From positions 84,578,884-84,642,883 of the forward strand of contig CM043944.1 in assembly GCA_014529385.2 (NCBI GenBank): a stretch of 64,000 nucleotides of DNA, read 5' to 3'. The notes under the pieces are model-generated. The model saw only the letters and a program-made list of their open reading frames with translations. It made no database searches and was not told the DNA's origin. Source of the DNA: Adiantum capillus-veneris (taxonomy: Eukaryota; Streptophyta; Polypodiopsida; Polypodiales; Pteridaceae). Shown here piece by piece: positions 32,459 through 43,630 of the stretch (position 1 is its first letter; each line of letters begins with the position of its first letter). The position numbers and the translations under genes are program-made.

Positions 32459-33010
32459 TCATGCATTTGTTAAAGGTTTGCTTATGTCACCTGCTTTGTC
32501 GTCCAGATTTTTTTTGTTTGCATCTCCATGAAGCTCCAAATGTTCTACGGAGTCATAGAACTCGTCTTCTTCTTTGTCTTCATTTTCCTGGATCACCCTC
32601 ACTGCAAAGTAAGCAACGACATCAAAGCCATTTTCATCACAAAACTTTGTTGTTGGATTGTCTTGAATAGCGCACACATCAAGAGTAGCCAAGATGTGTT
32701 CCCATTCAAGTGGCTCTAATTATTCCTTAGGAAAGGGTTCTGGGATATAATTTGTATCTTCAATTTCCCTTTCTAGGATGCCTTCCTCTCGCTTTAAGCT
32801 TCTGCATTGCGAAGCTCCACACATCCACAACTTTTTAGGCTTACCCAACCATGCTGGAAGTTCTGATCCTGCTACAATATCCGAATCAAACTCCTCCATG
32901 GATATTCTTGTCACATCCCTGTAACTATGGTCCTTCAAGTTTATCCTTGTTGTGGTTTCCATATGTCTTAGGTAGATATGGTCAAATCCCCAATCTTGGA
33001 CCATTTTCAA
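32459..33010 (-). pseudogene. Element D protease-adjacent linker
   Basis: Frames 33010-32720 and 32692-32459 read KMVQDWGFDHIYLRHMETTT, LKDHSYRDVTRISMEEFDSD, WLGKPKKLWMCGAS and then VCAIQDNPTTKFCDENGFD. Element B has the same blocks at 12740-13120. After the acidic end of this segment the protein goes directly to the W(V/I)PK region, so the RT-RNase H-integrase segment is missing. Confidence 0.6.
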
Positions 33011-33450
33011 TTTTTGCCTGAATGGTCTTCCTAAAATGATATCATAATTGTTCTCTTTCCAAAGTCAACGATAGCAACGGTTTTATTATATTCAATGCCA
33101 CAAGAAGTAACAGATACTTTTTCTAGCAGTCCTATGGGCCTTTCCATGTGTCCCTCTGCAAGTTGCAGTTTCATCCTTGTAGCCCTCACTGCTGGTTTTA
33201 CCCATGTTTTCTAGACCTCTTTTGTTGCGATGGAAACACCTGCTCCACTGTCAAGGATTGCCATGGTTTTTACACCTTGGAATTCCACGAAAAGAGTGGT
33301 GTTCCCATTTTCTCCCTCATAATACTCTCCAACCTTGTTTAACGGCACTGGTCCGGTATTCAGCTAAGGCATTTCTACCTCTTTGATCCCTTCCTCGATT
33401 TGAGTCATTGGTTTTTTAACACCAAATTTTTCTAGGAATTTTTCGATAGT
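33011..33450 (-). pseudogene. Element D aspartic protease remnant
   Basis: The minus-strand frame reads GPVPLNKVGEYYEGENGNTT, then TMAILDSGAGVSIATKEVW (active-site DSG) and RPIGLLEKVSVTSCGIEY, matching the B protease at 12440-12760. A frameshift precedes the expected ILGRPF motif near 33030. Confidence 0.7.
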
Positions 33451-33527
33451 AGCCCACATGTTTGGTCGTATTCTAAGCAACTAAGCTAACATTATTGTAT
33501 AGTTGACTGGGGTAGATAGAATATCTA

Positions 33528-34217
33528 TCAACCATTTTGAATCAATGATCTTATTGGGAGATAGTCTCTATGACGAGACTGCAATAACCTCTGACTTGGC
33601 CTGGTATAGGATGGTAGTGTTCTTAGCAAATGGGGTTGACTGTCCATAGATTGTAAAGATCCTTTGTCTCCCCAGTAAGATTCCGTTTCTAGATTCATTT
33701 GGGATCTACCCTCAAATTCCTCTATTGGTGGAAGAGATACTCCTCTTCCATCACCACTTTGGTTTGCTCGTCTGCTTAGATCACTTGCTTCATTGGCCTC
33801 TCTGATTTGTTTCCACAATTCGTCAAGACCATCTATGTCTTTACAACTCTCAGATATAGCTATGTGCAATCCCTCAGAAGAGTTATCCATGGTATTCAAG
33901 AATATCCTTGGTTTTAATGCGGGGTCCTTGAGCTTTTATATGTGCTAGTGACTGGAATCTGGCTCTTTTCGTTCCTCCTTTGGTGGGATTACTGGTGTAG
34001 GTGGGATAGAGATCACACCCTTAGGTTTTTTAGCTTGTGGTTCTAGTAAATCTTGGGCTTTTTGAATCATTTTCTTGCACATTTCAAGCCTTTCCTTTTC
34101 TAGTTCCGCATATGGATATGTCGTCCACCTCTGTTCTTGGGTCTGGTTATTTTCTAGCCATGTTTCATAGTCTTTTAGGAGTTCGTCTAAATGCTCATTA
34201 ACCTTCTCGACCAACAT
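33528..34217 (-). pseudogene. Element D gag-pro linker
   Basis: Frames 34217-33945 (Lys/Glu-rich helix, ending IPPTPVIPPKEERKEPDSS) and 33899-33528 (Asp/Glu/Ser-rich, start MNTMDNSSEGLH). No known domain. Same position as B 11541-12460. Confidence 0.45.
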
Positions 34218-34330
34218 TGATCCTCCTCAGCTACCACTTTTTGGTTTCTCATCTGTGAATGGTTCTTATGGAGGTTGAGAAATCTGTGTGAGAGAAGGTG
34301 CAACCATTTCCTCATGTTGTCTTATCTTCT

Positions 34331-34864
34331 CTAATTCAACTTGGGTAAGCTTCTAGCCAAGGATTTTTTCTCTCGTTCCCTACGTGCTTTCATCCTAGCC
34401 TTTTTAGATTTCCAGCTGTTCCGTTTGCTCTTGGTCTTTTGACTAAGTGAGTCTGTCTTTGGTTCACCCGTCTCTAGACTCACGTCAGTTTTTGTTTTCT
34501 CTGTCTCTCGGTTCTCAGAAGTTTCCTTTTGACCTTGCACTCTCGTAACTACTTGAACTGGTATGATGTTTTCATTTTTTGAGCTATTGGGTAGCTGAAT
34601 AATTCCTGTGATAGCTTTTGTGATCTTTTTGACTCGGTTTGGGTTTTTTGGACAGTTGTGGATCAAGCGAATGACACCACATTCAAGACAATAGGCATTT
34701 ACTTGAGTGATCTCTGTATGAGGACACTGTTTGACAAAGTCGGTGTCACTGCTCTTGTGACACTCTGGTTGAGGAGCTTCTTCTTCTGATTCTTTTTGGC
34801 TATAAAGAGGATCTGACCTAGCTAAGCCTCTATTCACAATGAACCGCAATATCCTTTTGTCCAT
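34331..34864 (-). pseudogene. Element D nucleocapsid
   Basis: A 177-codon frame with CPHTEITQVNAYCLECGVIR followed by LIHNCPKNPNRVKK, matching the second knuckle region of B (CP.NP..K). The CxxC...H..C spacing is distorted. A Lys/Arg-rich C-terminus follows. It is expected to bind RNA. Confidence 0.5.
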
Positions 34865-35303
34865 CTCGTATCTTATTTCTTCAGGTCAAAACGCAGGAGG
34901 TGGAGGTTGTACATGCCTCATCATTCCATGTGTTTCTCTCATTTTCTGTCGCTTCACAGGACAGTACCCGCTTTGGTTGTTAAAATACGTTGCATTTGGT
35001 GGTACTAGAGGTTGGTGTCCTAAGATAGGCTTTGGCCTTGCAACTCCTATTGTTCTTGGCACATTTCCATAGTGTATCTAGGTGGAGTATGTGCTACTGG
35101 AACAAATCCTACATACCTCTCCCTAGAATTTTCCATGCTATAGTAACACTCTTCTCTCGTATGGTTTGTCCATTTTCTCTCAATTTTGCACCATAGAGGT
35201 TCTTGGAGGTCATCTTTTACTAGAGGAGCAAGTCTCTAAGCTAATCCTTCTATAAGCTTCATTTGCTCACTAGATACCGCTGGCTTTAATCTGGGTTGGG
35301 TTC
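34865..35303 (-). pseudogene. Element D degraded gag segment
   Basis: Pro- and Met-rich minus-strand remnants with several stops (including words like MRHVQPPPP and YNNQSGYCP). They correspond to the Gln/Pro/Met-rich region of B at 10575-11100. The capsid domain itself was not found and appears deleted. Confidence 0.4.
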
Positions 35304-35792
35304 TTAGTGGATCACTCCTCTAAGAAACGTGTCACTCTTAGTATCATATCTTCTCAAGGTTCTGCTTTGATTTGAATAGGAGTAAGTTATAGAGAGTGGT
35401 GATGGTACATATGGTCCTGTTGTGACTATAATTCCACCTCTATAAAATTCATGTTTTATGGTTGCATCCCGATACAACCATGGTCCATCAGGAAGATTCA
35501 CTTGAGGAGGCATGTCTGCCATCTTTGTGATCATTTCATAACTCGTTATCGCTCTAGAAGGGAATCTAGGTGGCTCCCTTTTTGGAATTCTCATGTTTGG
35601 TGGAGGTATCCGTGGTCCTTCATTGACCAAATATCCACCTCTTTCTAGTGAATTGTGTGGGTTTGTGTCAAAATGTGGATAGATTGGCATTTCAGCACTT
35701 CTAGCTTGGCTTATCATACCTCTGGTCATGTCTACAAAAGGATTGGTAGATTGGCTTTCCATCCTGCTTAGCTTTCTTAATGTCAGGCCCAC
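35304..35792 (-). pseudogene. Element D gag N-terminal region
   Basis: A 162-codon open frame beginning MGLTLRKLSRMESQSTNPFV, Pro- and Arg-rich, with repeated RIPPPNMRIPKREPPRFPSR-like sequence. No domain recognised. It is the first ORF after the palindrome leader. Confidence 0.45.
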
Positions 35793-36182
35793 TTAATACT
35801 CTCAAGATAGTCCTTAACAAGCACCTTTGGCCCTTGATCAGGTCTCTCAGAAATCAGGAATTTGTGACTCTTTTGGTCTTTGCAAACTAGTTCTGGGTAC
35901 CCTAATAGTTTGGATTTAGGAAACCTAGGAAAATAGTTTGTGTCCTATTGCCCGCAAGCTATACCTGACTCAATTTGGAGTTGCCTATCAAAAGTTAGAG
36001 CAGTTTTGGTGAACTGTACTTAAAACAACAGTCAAAACAGTATCAGCACCAAGGATTTTTGCTTGTATCTTGATCAAATGAGACCCAAATTTATTGAAAC
36101 TTGGTCACTAGGCTTACTTTACAGTGCTTAACACTTCTGTGAGCTCAGATGTAACTTTTGACCTCTATTTTGGCACTTGAGA
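35793..36182 (-). other. Element D leader, gag-proximal part
   Basis: Non-coding. It already contains the CCAAATTTATTGAAACTTGG-type phrase that recurs around each palindrome, but no palindrome of its own. Confidence 0.45.
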
Positions 36183-38149
36183 CATCATACACGTATAAAG
36201 TCTATCTGCTCAGAATTTGACAAAATTTGGTATGTGAGCTCTCCTTGATGTCCTCTACCCACTAGGATGCTCAGTTTGTGAATTTGACCTTTATTTTGAC
36301 ACTTGAGACATTATACGCATATAAAGTCTTTTGTGGTAGAATGAGGTGACTTTTGTTCCATTGACTCCTTATCACTCAGTCAACTCTCAACAAGTTTCAA
36401 AATTCAATTTGGACATTTTTTGAGCAAGTGAAGACCAACATAAGCACGAATCTGCAGTTTTCAGTCTTTTGCTCTTTGCAAGTCCAAATGAGCTCCAAAT
36501 TCTATGAAATTTTGGCTAGGGACTTCTTTTATGCTCTAGGACACTGAGGTATACTCAAATGTCTGATTTTGGCATGTGAGACTTTATACGCATATAAAGT
36601 CCTTTGGCTCAGAATTCATTTAGATTTCTACCCAAGGTACTCCTTGATGCAAACAACAAGAATATGTGATCACAACACATTTTGGATGTCAAAATTGCAC
36701 AAAATCATCACTTTTTCACCTTTACAGTCTTGTATCTACAAAGTCTCTATACATGCAAAAGTATGTGTCCAAATGAGATGAAATTTTGCAAGCAAGCTTA
36801 ACATATCATTTCCCAACCTCCTATGTGGTCAAAAGTGAAAATCGACTTTCAGATCTGACCTTGAGACATCATACGCGTATAATGTCTATGTGCTCAGATT
36901 TTGACAAAATTTAGTATCTGAGCTTGTGTTGTTGTGCTTTACACCCTGGTATGCTCACATCTCAATTTTGGTTTGTAAAAGTGCACTTTAAACTTCATAC
37001 ACGTATAAAGTCTAGCTTGTCAGAACGAAGTGAGTTTTACTCTAGAGGTTCCTCACTACACTCGCAACTCATAGCAAGTTTCAAAATTGAAGTTCGACAC
37101 TTTTTGAGCAAGTTACGGCCAATACAAGCATTCACTTGCCTAGATGCGTCTTTTGGTCTTTGCAAGCCCAGAAGTGATCCAAATTTGATGAAATTTGTCC
37201 TATATGCTCCCTAAATGCTGTAGATCACAAGGGTATACTCAGATGTAACTTTTGACCCCAGATTTGGACTTGAGACATCATACGCGTATGAAGTCTTTTG
37301 CTCAGATTTTAGTTATGTTTCTATCAGAGGTGCACCTTATTGTGTAGAACAAGAATATGTGCTCACATCAAATTTTGGATGTCAAAATTGCTCACAATTA
37401 TCAATTTTACAAGAAAATCCTTTGAAAGAGTAAAATCCCCCCAATTTTTAATCTATAAGCCCAAATGGCATGAAATTTGGTGTGTGTGCTCAACACAATA
37501 TGCAGAAGATGGATATAATGTCAAAAGTTCAAAATTGCTGCCAAAATCACCCTTGAGACTTTATACATGTATGATGTTTGCTGATGAGTTTTTGGACAAT
37601 TTTCATTCACAAGTATCCCCAAGTGTCTAGCACTGGTTTTCAAGCACCTCTACCAGTTTTCATGCAAAAATGTGCTCAGAATCACAAGTTTTTCTATTTT
37701 CCGCTTCAGACATTCCGTCTTTTGGGTGTCAAGAGTTGGTCAAAACTCTAGTTTCAATGTATACATGGGGTAAAACCCCCCTTCTGAACACATTGGTGCA
37801 GTCAAATTTTTCAAATTTTGTCTCAGGATGGTGCTGGAGACTTTATACGCGTATAAAGTCTACTGTCTCAGATTTCAAATCTGTTTCTATTCTAAGTTCC
37901 CCTTATCATTAGCAACATGTACATGTGTTTATAGCAAAATTTAAAGCTCGAAAGTGCTCACAAACACAAGTTTTTGCTTTTTCAGTCACAACTACTCTAT
38001 CCTTTGGCTTTTGGTCCCCAAATCTATGCCAAGACTCTCCACTCAAGGTGCTCCTAGGGTAAATGATGCCTTTTGAACACCCTGGTAACCTCAGATTTTG
38101 CAAATTTGGTCTTCAGATGCTCCTTGAGACTTTATACGCGTATAAAGTC
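36183..38149 (-). repeat. Nine spaced palindromes in the element D leader
   Basis: Perfect 22-bp palindromes occur at 37839-37860 and 38128-38149, with inner 20 bases ACTTTATACGCGTATAAAGT. Variant copies lie at 36186-36203, 36311-36329, 36581-36600, 36867-36887, 36991-37013, 37276-37297 and 37558-37577. Centre spacings are about 127, 271, 285, 125, 285, 282, 282 and 289 bp. Units share flanking words (CTTGAGAC, GCTCAGA, CCAAATG, AAATTTGG), so this is a diverged tandem array whose best-kept part is the palindrome. At 37276-37297 both arms carry matching changes (TCATACGCGTATGA). Confidence 0.9.
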
Positions 38150-38670
38150 CAAGTTCACAGAATTTTTGTTTTTGTACACAGAACCCTTGCACTTGCCCTT
38201 TTATATGCTCAACATCAATCAGTTATGCAAAAAAGTCAACATAACTCTTTTTAATGCATTTTTTCCTCGGAAGAAGACTTTTTAGAGATTCAAAATACAA
38301 ACAAACATTGTAGCAAATAATTCAGTGATGTATAGCTCTAGATCAGAACCAGATCACTTACCTAAAGCTACTCCTACAAATCATATGGGGTTTTGCATCA
38401 ATGAGTGGAAAAACGCTTCAATGCCACACACGGACTAGCAAACGTTTTTATCACCTCACAAACCACTCGACCACCAACAACTACTCTAATCTACAAATCC
38501 TAACTAAATATACCTAGTTGAAGACCCTGGGCAAGACACACGTTTCTTGGCTATCCACTTGATCTCGGAATAACCTCTTTCGGATCCACTTAAGAAAAAT
38601 GATTTCTTTAACCGAAACTAAAGCAAGCAACCATCACATGAGTATTAGTAGGAATACCTACCTAAGTCCT
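38150..38670 (-). other. Element D leader, LTR-proximal part
   Basis: Non-coding, no palindrome. It lies between the last palindrome and the primer-binding site. Confidence 0.5.
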
Positions 38671-38693
38671 TGTATTCGCGGCAACGGCGCCAA
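38671..38693 (-). other. Primer-binding site of element D
   Basis: The minus strand reads TTGGCGCCGTTGCCGCGAAT immediately after the 5' LTR. TGGCGCCGTTGCCG is a well-known plant gypsy primer-binding sequence. Confidence 0.8.
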
Positions 38694-39637
38694 TGTTGCA
38701 GGAGCAAATCACACCACCCATAAAGTGCATGCAACACAACCTAGATCAACATAATGTCAATCGAGGACACATATGACATGATAAGCATAGGGAGGAAATC
38801 TCTTTAGCTTGTCAGGCTGAGACCATCCTACACATACAACACTCTAGAAGGGCAACTAAACCACAACCTAGAATCTCACTACTCTCCACTACACCACCTA
38901 GCCACATACGCACAACGGAAGGAAACCCATCAAATCATACCAGAATCGTACAAAAACTTAAGAAACACCATCCCCTCACTAGGATACACCTATCCCTAAG
39001 CCTCTACACGCAAAACCCTAGCTCTAGATCCATCTGCAGAAAACGCGTATAAAGACATAGTAATATTTTGAAAGTGCCCGAAACTGAAATCTATGAGTAC
39101 CTATGCGTAGCTTATGTTGCTACAATTCTAACGACTACTTGCAGGCAAAAAACGGACATTGTTTGATATACTTACGGCCATCAGTAGCTCTTAGATGCGC
39201 GAGCGCGTATGCTTCGTTCCACAAGGAATGCGTGGGATTGTCGTGTAGCTTCTGCCGAGGCTAGCACGATGGTGCAGTCGGATCTATATTGTGATGAACG
39301 AGCATGGAGGAGCGCCAGGATGAAGCTTACGCTCTCTCTCTTCCTCTCTCACACACAGTAGACGGCAGTGCTAAAACTTATGGTTATGATAAAATTTATT
39401 TACAAAAATGACCTAGGTACCTTATATACTAAGGCCACCTTAGGTTAAACCTAAAATAGAGTTTGAGAGGTCAAATGTCTTGGTATTTACAATTTGGAAC
39501 TGCCATTACACCCCGGCTTCTGCTAGACTACCTACTTATTACAAATGATGTTTATGACCATAATCCACAGCATTCCATAACTCTCAGAGAATAAGGCTTT
39601 GTTGAGTTATGTTGTGTTGTTGACCTAGCCGTCAACA
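38694..39637 (-). repeat. Element D 5' LTR
   Basis: 944 bp. On the minus strand it begins TGTTGACGGC and ends CTGCAACA, giving TGTTG/CAACA ends. TATA box at 39421-39430. It contains AAAACGCGTATAAAG near 39041, one half of the leader palindrome; the 3' LTR keeps the same half near 28771. Confidence 0.9.
39421..39430 (-). promoter_or_regulatory. LTR TATA box (element D)
   Basis: The minus strand reads AGTATATAAG about 210 bp into the LTR. It is conserved at about 29152-29161 in the 3' LTR. Confidence 0.6.
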
Positions 39638-40183
39638 CTTACAGATCATGCCGTTTACCTTTTCCACTAGACCATTGCACTGTGGGTAGTATGGAGTGGA
39701 GTGTTGGTGTGTGATGCCTAGCTTTTTCATCAGTTCTCCCACCAAGTCGCCTCTGAAACCTGGCCCTCTATCAGTTATTATCTCCAGAGGTGTGCCAAAG
39801 CGACAACAAATGTGCTCAAATATGAACCTCGCCACTTCTTGGGTTGTAATGTGTGTGGTGGCTGCTGCTTTTGCCCATCGGGTCATGTAGTTTACACCAA
39901 CTAGAATGTACAGTTTACCTGGCTGGGCCCTTGGTAAAGGACCAATTGAAAATGGGCCATATGAGATGATAGGAGTGTGTGGCTCATAGGTTAGTGTTTG
40001 ATCACTGGATACTTGACAAGCTTTGCATGTTTTACACCAATGATGCACATCCCTATTCAGAATAGGCCAAGAGAATCCTGCATGTAGAATCTTCCTACTA
40101 GTTATATCTAGAGCAAAGTGGCTGCTGCAAACACCATCATGGAAACTTGAGATCACCTCCATGATTTCATTGGAGATTGACAC
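39638..40183 (-). pseudogene. Element E integrase (zinc module and core)
   Basis: Zinc module: HDGVCSSHF...GFSWPILNRDVHHWCKTCKACQ. Core: YILVGVNYMTRWAKAAATTH (first Asp position reads Asn), LEIITDRGPGFRGDL (second Asp) and STPYYPQCNGLVEKVNG (Glu). The start is chosen only as the open frame limit; the coding region continues upstream into RNase H. It ends at the D insertion. Confidence 0.8.
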
Positions 40184-41071
40184 TCATTTGAGAATCTGGT
40201 CTTTGCCCTTACAGTACAAGGTGCTGTTTATAAGGTGGTATTTTGTTGCCTTTCGGACAAACCATTGTTTCTAGCCCTTGGTATACCCTTCAAGGCATTC
40301 TCCTGTATCTAAGAAGCTGATGATATCAGGCATAGCATCGCTACCCTGAAAGAGGGGCAGCTTCAGTTTGATTGCTCCTATGGGAACATCTTGTATTCTT
40401 TCCTTGGCTAGAGCATCTGCTTCTTGATTTTTTGCCCTAGGGACATCAAATAACTACACTGCTTCAAACTTTCTTAAAATATCCTTAACTTGGCATAATT
40501 GGCCAAGCAAAACCCGATTCTTACAAATCCAAGTGCCATTTATCTGCTTTATTAAGAGCATGGCATTAACAAACACATTTAGGCGCTGAACCCCTTTTAC
40601 AACACATTGTTCTAAACGAAGAACTAAGGCCACGTACTCTGCTTGGAGTGGGAGTGTAGTAACTGCCCAATAGAGAATACCTTTTCCTTTTGCTCATTGA
40701 AAATGACGATGCCAGCTGAAACTTGGTCCATTGTCCTTTTGTAAGCTCTCATCAAAGAAGAGAGAGTGAGCTCCTTCTACCTTAGGAATTTCTACCATTG
40801 GTGTCACTCCTTTACCTTCTGTGTTGACCTTTAGCTTCTTCTCATAGTGATGATGAGTAAGAATACCTGCTATACTAGCTCTGGTAGAGTTCTCCACTTG
40901 CATATTGTAATCAAACTCTTGTATTCTAACAAGCCACTTAGAGATTCTAGATGAGACATCCATGTGTTTCATCACATACGGAAAAACATGTTCCATTGTT
41001 AGAATTACAAAGGGTCTAGGCAATAGATAAGAGCGGAACTTTGTAGTGGCAAACATCAATGAAAGCACCAT
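40184..41071 (-). pseudogene. Element E RNase H region
   Basis: The minus strand reads FPYVMKHMDVSSRISKWLVR, IQEFDYNMQVENSTRASIAG and HSLFFDESLQKDNGPSF (a second RNase H-like DG/DE start). Further down, near 40600-40200, come QAEYVALVLRLEQC and NQEADALAKE. This is the arrangement of gypsy elements that carry an additional, archaeal-type RNase H after the first one. Several stops interrupt it. Confidence 0.6.
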
Positions 41072-41303
41072 GTGCTCTACCCCAGTGAATTCTTTTTTTG
41101 ATGGGGGTCATGACGTGACTAGAGAAGTAGGTAGGACGCATGAAAGAGGTTTGGGGGTCCTTCTACATTAGTACGGCTCCAAGTGTATCACTTCCTACAC
41201 TAGGGTTAGCATAAAATGGCTCGTCCCATCTAGGGGGTGCAATGGTGGGAAGTGTAGCCAGGATCTGTTTCACTTTGCTAAACTGTTGCTCATTTTCCTT
41301 ACT
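41072..41303 (-). pseudogene. Element E connection segment
   Basis: A decayed minus-strand stretch with readable words (KQILATLPTIAPPRWDEPF, FYANPSVGSDTLGAVLM) between the RT thumb and RNase H. It contains the first RNase H strand with its Asp replaced by Asn (FYANPS). Confidence 0.5.
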
Positions 41304-42720
41304 TCATAGGAAGATATCTCTATGGGTGACTTGTTGTAAAGGGAGAACCACTTGAGAGAGCAAGTGAATGAACCTGCTCAAATACCTTACCTTCTGAAGG
41401 AAAGAAACCAATTTCTTAGCTGTTGTGGGTGATGACGAAGATACTAAGGCTTGAAACTTGCTTGGGTCAGTCTCAGTTCCTTTGGCTGAAATTACATGGC
41501 CGAGAAGAGTGACCTTGCTTTCACCAATGTGACACTTATCTATGTTAAGCTGGCCCCCCAAGGTTTGCAGCCTGGCCAAGCCATCATAGACCTTGCTCAA
41601 ATGGAGGGAGTGAGAACTGTAGATGCAAAAATCATCTAAAAACTCGTATTGACTTACCAAAGTACGGCTGGAAGACACAATTTACGTAGCATTGGAATGT
41701 TGCCGGAGCATTGGTGAGGCCAAAAGGCATCACCCTGTAAGCAAAACATTCCCATGGTGTTATGAAGGTTGTCTTTTTCTGGTCTTCTTCTGCAATGCTG
41801 ATATGAAAATAGCCGAAGATGGCTGGCGCTCATGACCTGGTATCTCGTTGAGAATCTCATCTTGGAATGGGAGGGGAAAATGATCCCTCTTTGTTGCTGC
41901 ATTGAGAGGTTTGTAGTCTACACAAACCCTCCACTTACCGTTCTTCTTTGGCGTGACCACCACTGGAGAGACCCACTCTGAGTCTTCGACAGGGTAAATG
42001 AAACCTGCCATTAGAAAATTCCTTACCTCTTTGAGCAATGCTTCTTGCTGAACTACAAAGGCATCACCCTGTAAGCAAAACATTCCCATGGTGTTATGAA
42101 GGTTGTCTTTTTCTGGTCTTCTTCTACAATGCTAATCTGAAAATAGGCGAAGATGGCTGGCGCTCATGACCTGGTATCTCGTTGAGAATCTCATTTTGGA
42201 ATGGGAGGGGAAAATGATCCCTCTTTGTTGCTGCATTGAGAGGTTTGTAGTCTACACAAACCCTCCACTTACCGTTCTTCTTTGGCGTGACCACCACTGG
42301 AGAGACCCACTCTGAGTCTTCGACGGGGTAAATGAAACCTGCCAGTAGAAAATTCCATACCTCTTTGAGCAATGCTTCTTGTTGAACTACAAAGACATCA
42401 CCCTGTAAGCAAAACATTCCCATGGTGTTATGAAGGCTGTCTTTTTCTGGTCTTCTTCTGCAATGCTAATCTGAAAATAGCTGAAGATGGTTGGCGCTCA
42501 TGACCTGGTATCTCGTTGAGAATCTCATCTTGGAATGGGAGGGGAAAATGATCCCTCTTTGTTGCTGCATTGAGAGGTTTGTAGTCTACACAAACCCTCC
42601 ACTTACCGTTCTTCTTTGGCGTGACCACCACTGGAGAGACCCACTCCGAGTCTTCGACGGGGTAAATGAAACCTGCCAGTAGAAAATTCCTTACCTCTTT
42701 CAGCAATGCTTCTTACTGAA
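41304..42720 (-). pseudogene. Element E reverse transcriptase with internal triplication
   Basis: Upstream to downstream on the minus strand: three tandem copies of the fingers/palm segment (AGFIYPVEDSEWVSPVVV, TPKKNGKWRVCVDYKPLNAA, TKRDHFPLPFQDEILNEIPG), then the ordinary palm (PFGLTNAPATFQ), the catalytic motif as FLDDFCIYS near 41640, and the thumb with LLGHVISAKGTE. The three copies differ by few bases. The reading frame is also broken by small deletions. Confidence 0.85.
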
Positions 42721-42725
42721 CTACC
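41728..42725 (-). repeat. 333/334-bp tandem triplication within RT
   Basis: Unit boundaries are marked by GCATCACCCTGTAAGCAAAA at about 41728, 42061 and 42395 (the last begins ACATC). Units are 333 and 334 bp (111 codons) and nearly identical. At the outer edge the sequence leaves the repeat at GAACTAC/CCCAAGCC (about 42725). Junctions carry TGCCTTTG where the ordinary gene has TGCCTTTTGG. Confidence 0.9.
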
Positions 42726-43603
42726 CCAAGCCTTCTGAGCTTTTGCACTACATGCTTGCTTCCTTCCTTGAGTCTTATGCAGTGTTGCACCACTGTGATC
42801 CCTGTGATCTTGCCATAACCATCCATGAACAGTGTGGTGAAGTTACCTAGCATAGAGATGTATTCTTCTCTCTCTTCACTAGCTAACTCACTGGAGAGCA
42901 TCAGATGTAACTTACTTGTATCCACCAAGGGTTGCGTACCTGATGGTCCCTCTTGGTTCTCTGATGGTATTTTAGATTGTGTCAATCTCTTTGGATCTTT
43001 GAGGATGATTCCTATCACTTTGATGCTATATTCACTCTCTTCATTTTTTGTGATCTCTTCTCTTGAGGTGGTCGAAGAGTCACTGGTGAAGTCATCTTCT
43101 TCCAATGCCTCCAAGATCATGTTGTGTTGCTTCCCAGTCTTCATGTCGTAGAATATGGACTTTCCCTTAGCATCCTTCATCAAGATCATTCTGGTACTCC
43201 AGTCTTGCTTAGCCTGCATAGCCATGAGCCATGGTCTTCCAAGAATGATAGGGTAGCCCTCCCCTTTGTGTGGCATGACAAAAATGTCTACCTCCACTTC
43301 TGTGTTGAATGCCTTCACCTTGACTGCATTCACAATGCCTACGTACTTCACTTTTATGTTATTTGCCATTTTAGCTCAGCAAGGTGCCGGCCTATTTACC
43401 TCTAGGCTTAGATGGTGCATCATTTTATCACTCATGGCCCATATTTGTGTGCCACCATCTATGTAGACATTTGAGATACATTGCCCCTTGATGTGGACAT
43501 CCATGACAAGTAGGACGTCGTCAAGATTTCTCCCAGAGATAGCCCCAACTATCCTTGGTCTTGACTTTCTTGTACTTACCATCTTCGTCCTTTGTTTCCT
43601 CAT
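42713..43603 (-). pseudogene. Element E protease and pre-RT region
   Basis: Frame 43603-43376 has NVYIDGGTQIWAMSDKMMHH, a retropepsin site with DGG. A stop near 43376 leads into 43369-42713 with PIILGRPWLMAMQAKQDWST (the ILGxPW motif) and an acidic linker ending in the RT approach CIRLKEGSKHVVQKLRRLG. Confidence 0.75.
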
Positions 43604-43630
43604 TCTTGGTGCAAGATGGAGTAATTGGGG

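Noticed and set aside
36183-38149. CRISPR-like array of spaced palindromic repeats
   Set aside because: The palindromes superficially recall CRISPR repeats, but spacers are about 260 bp and homologous to each other, the setting is a plant retrotransposon leader, and no cas genes exist.
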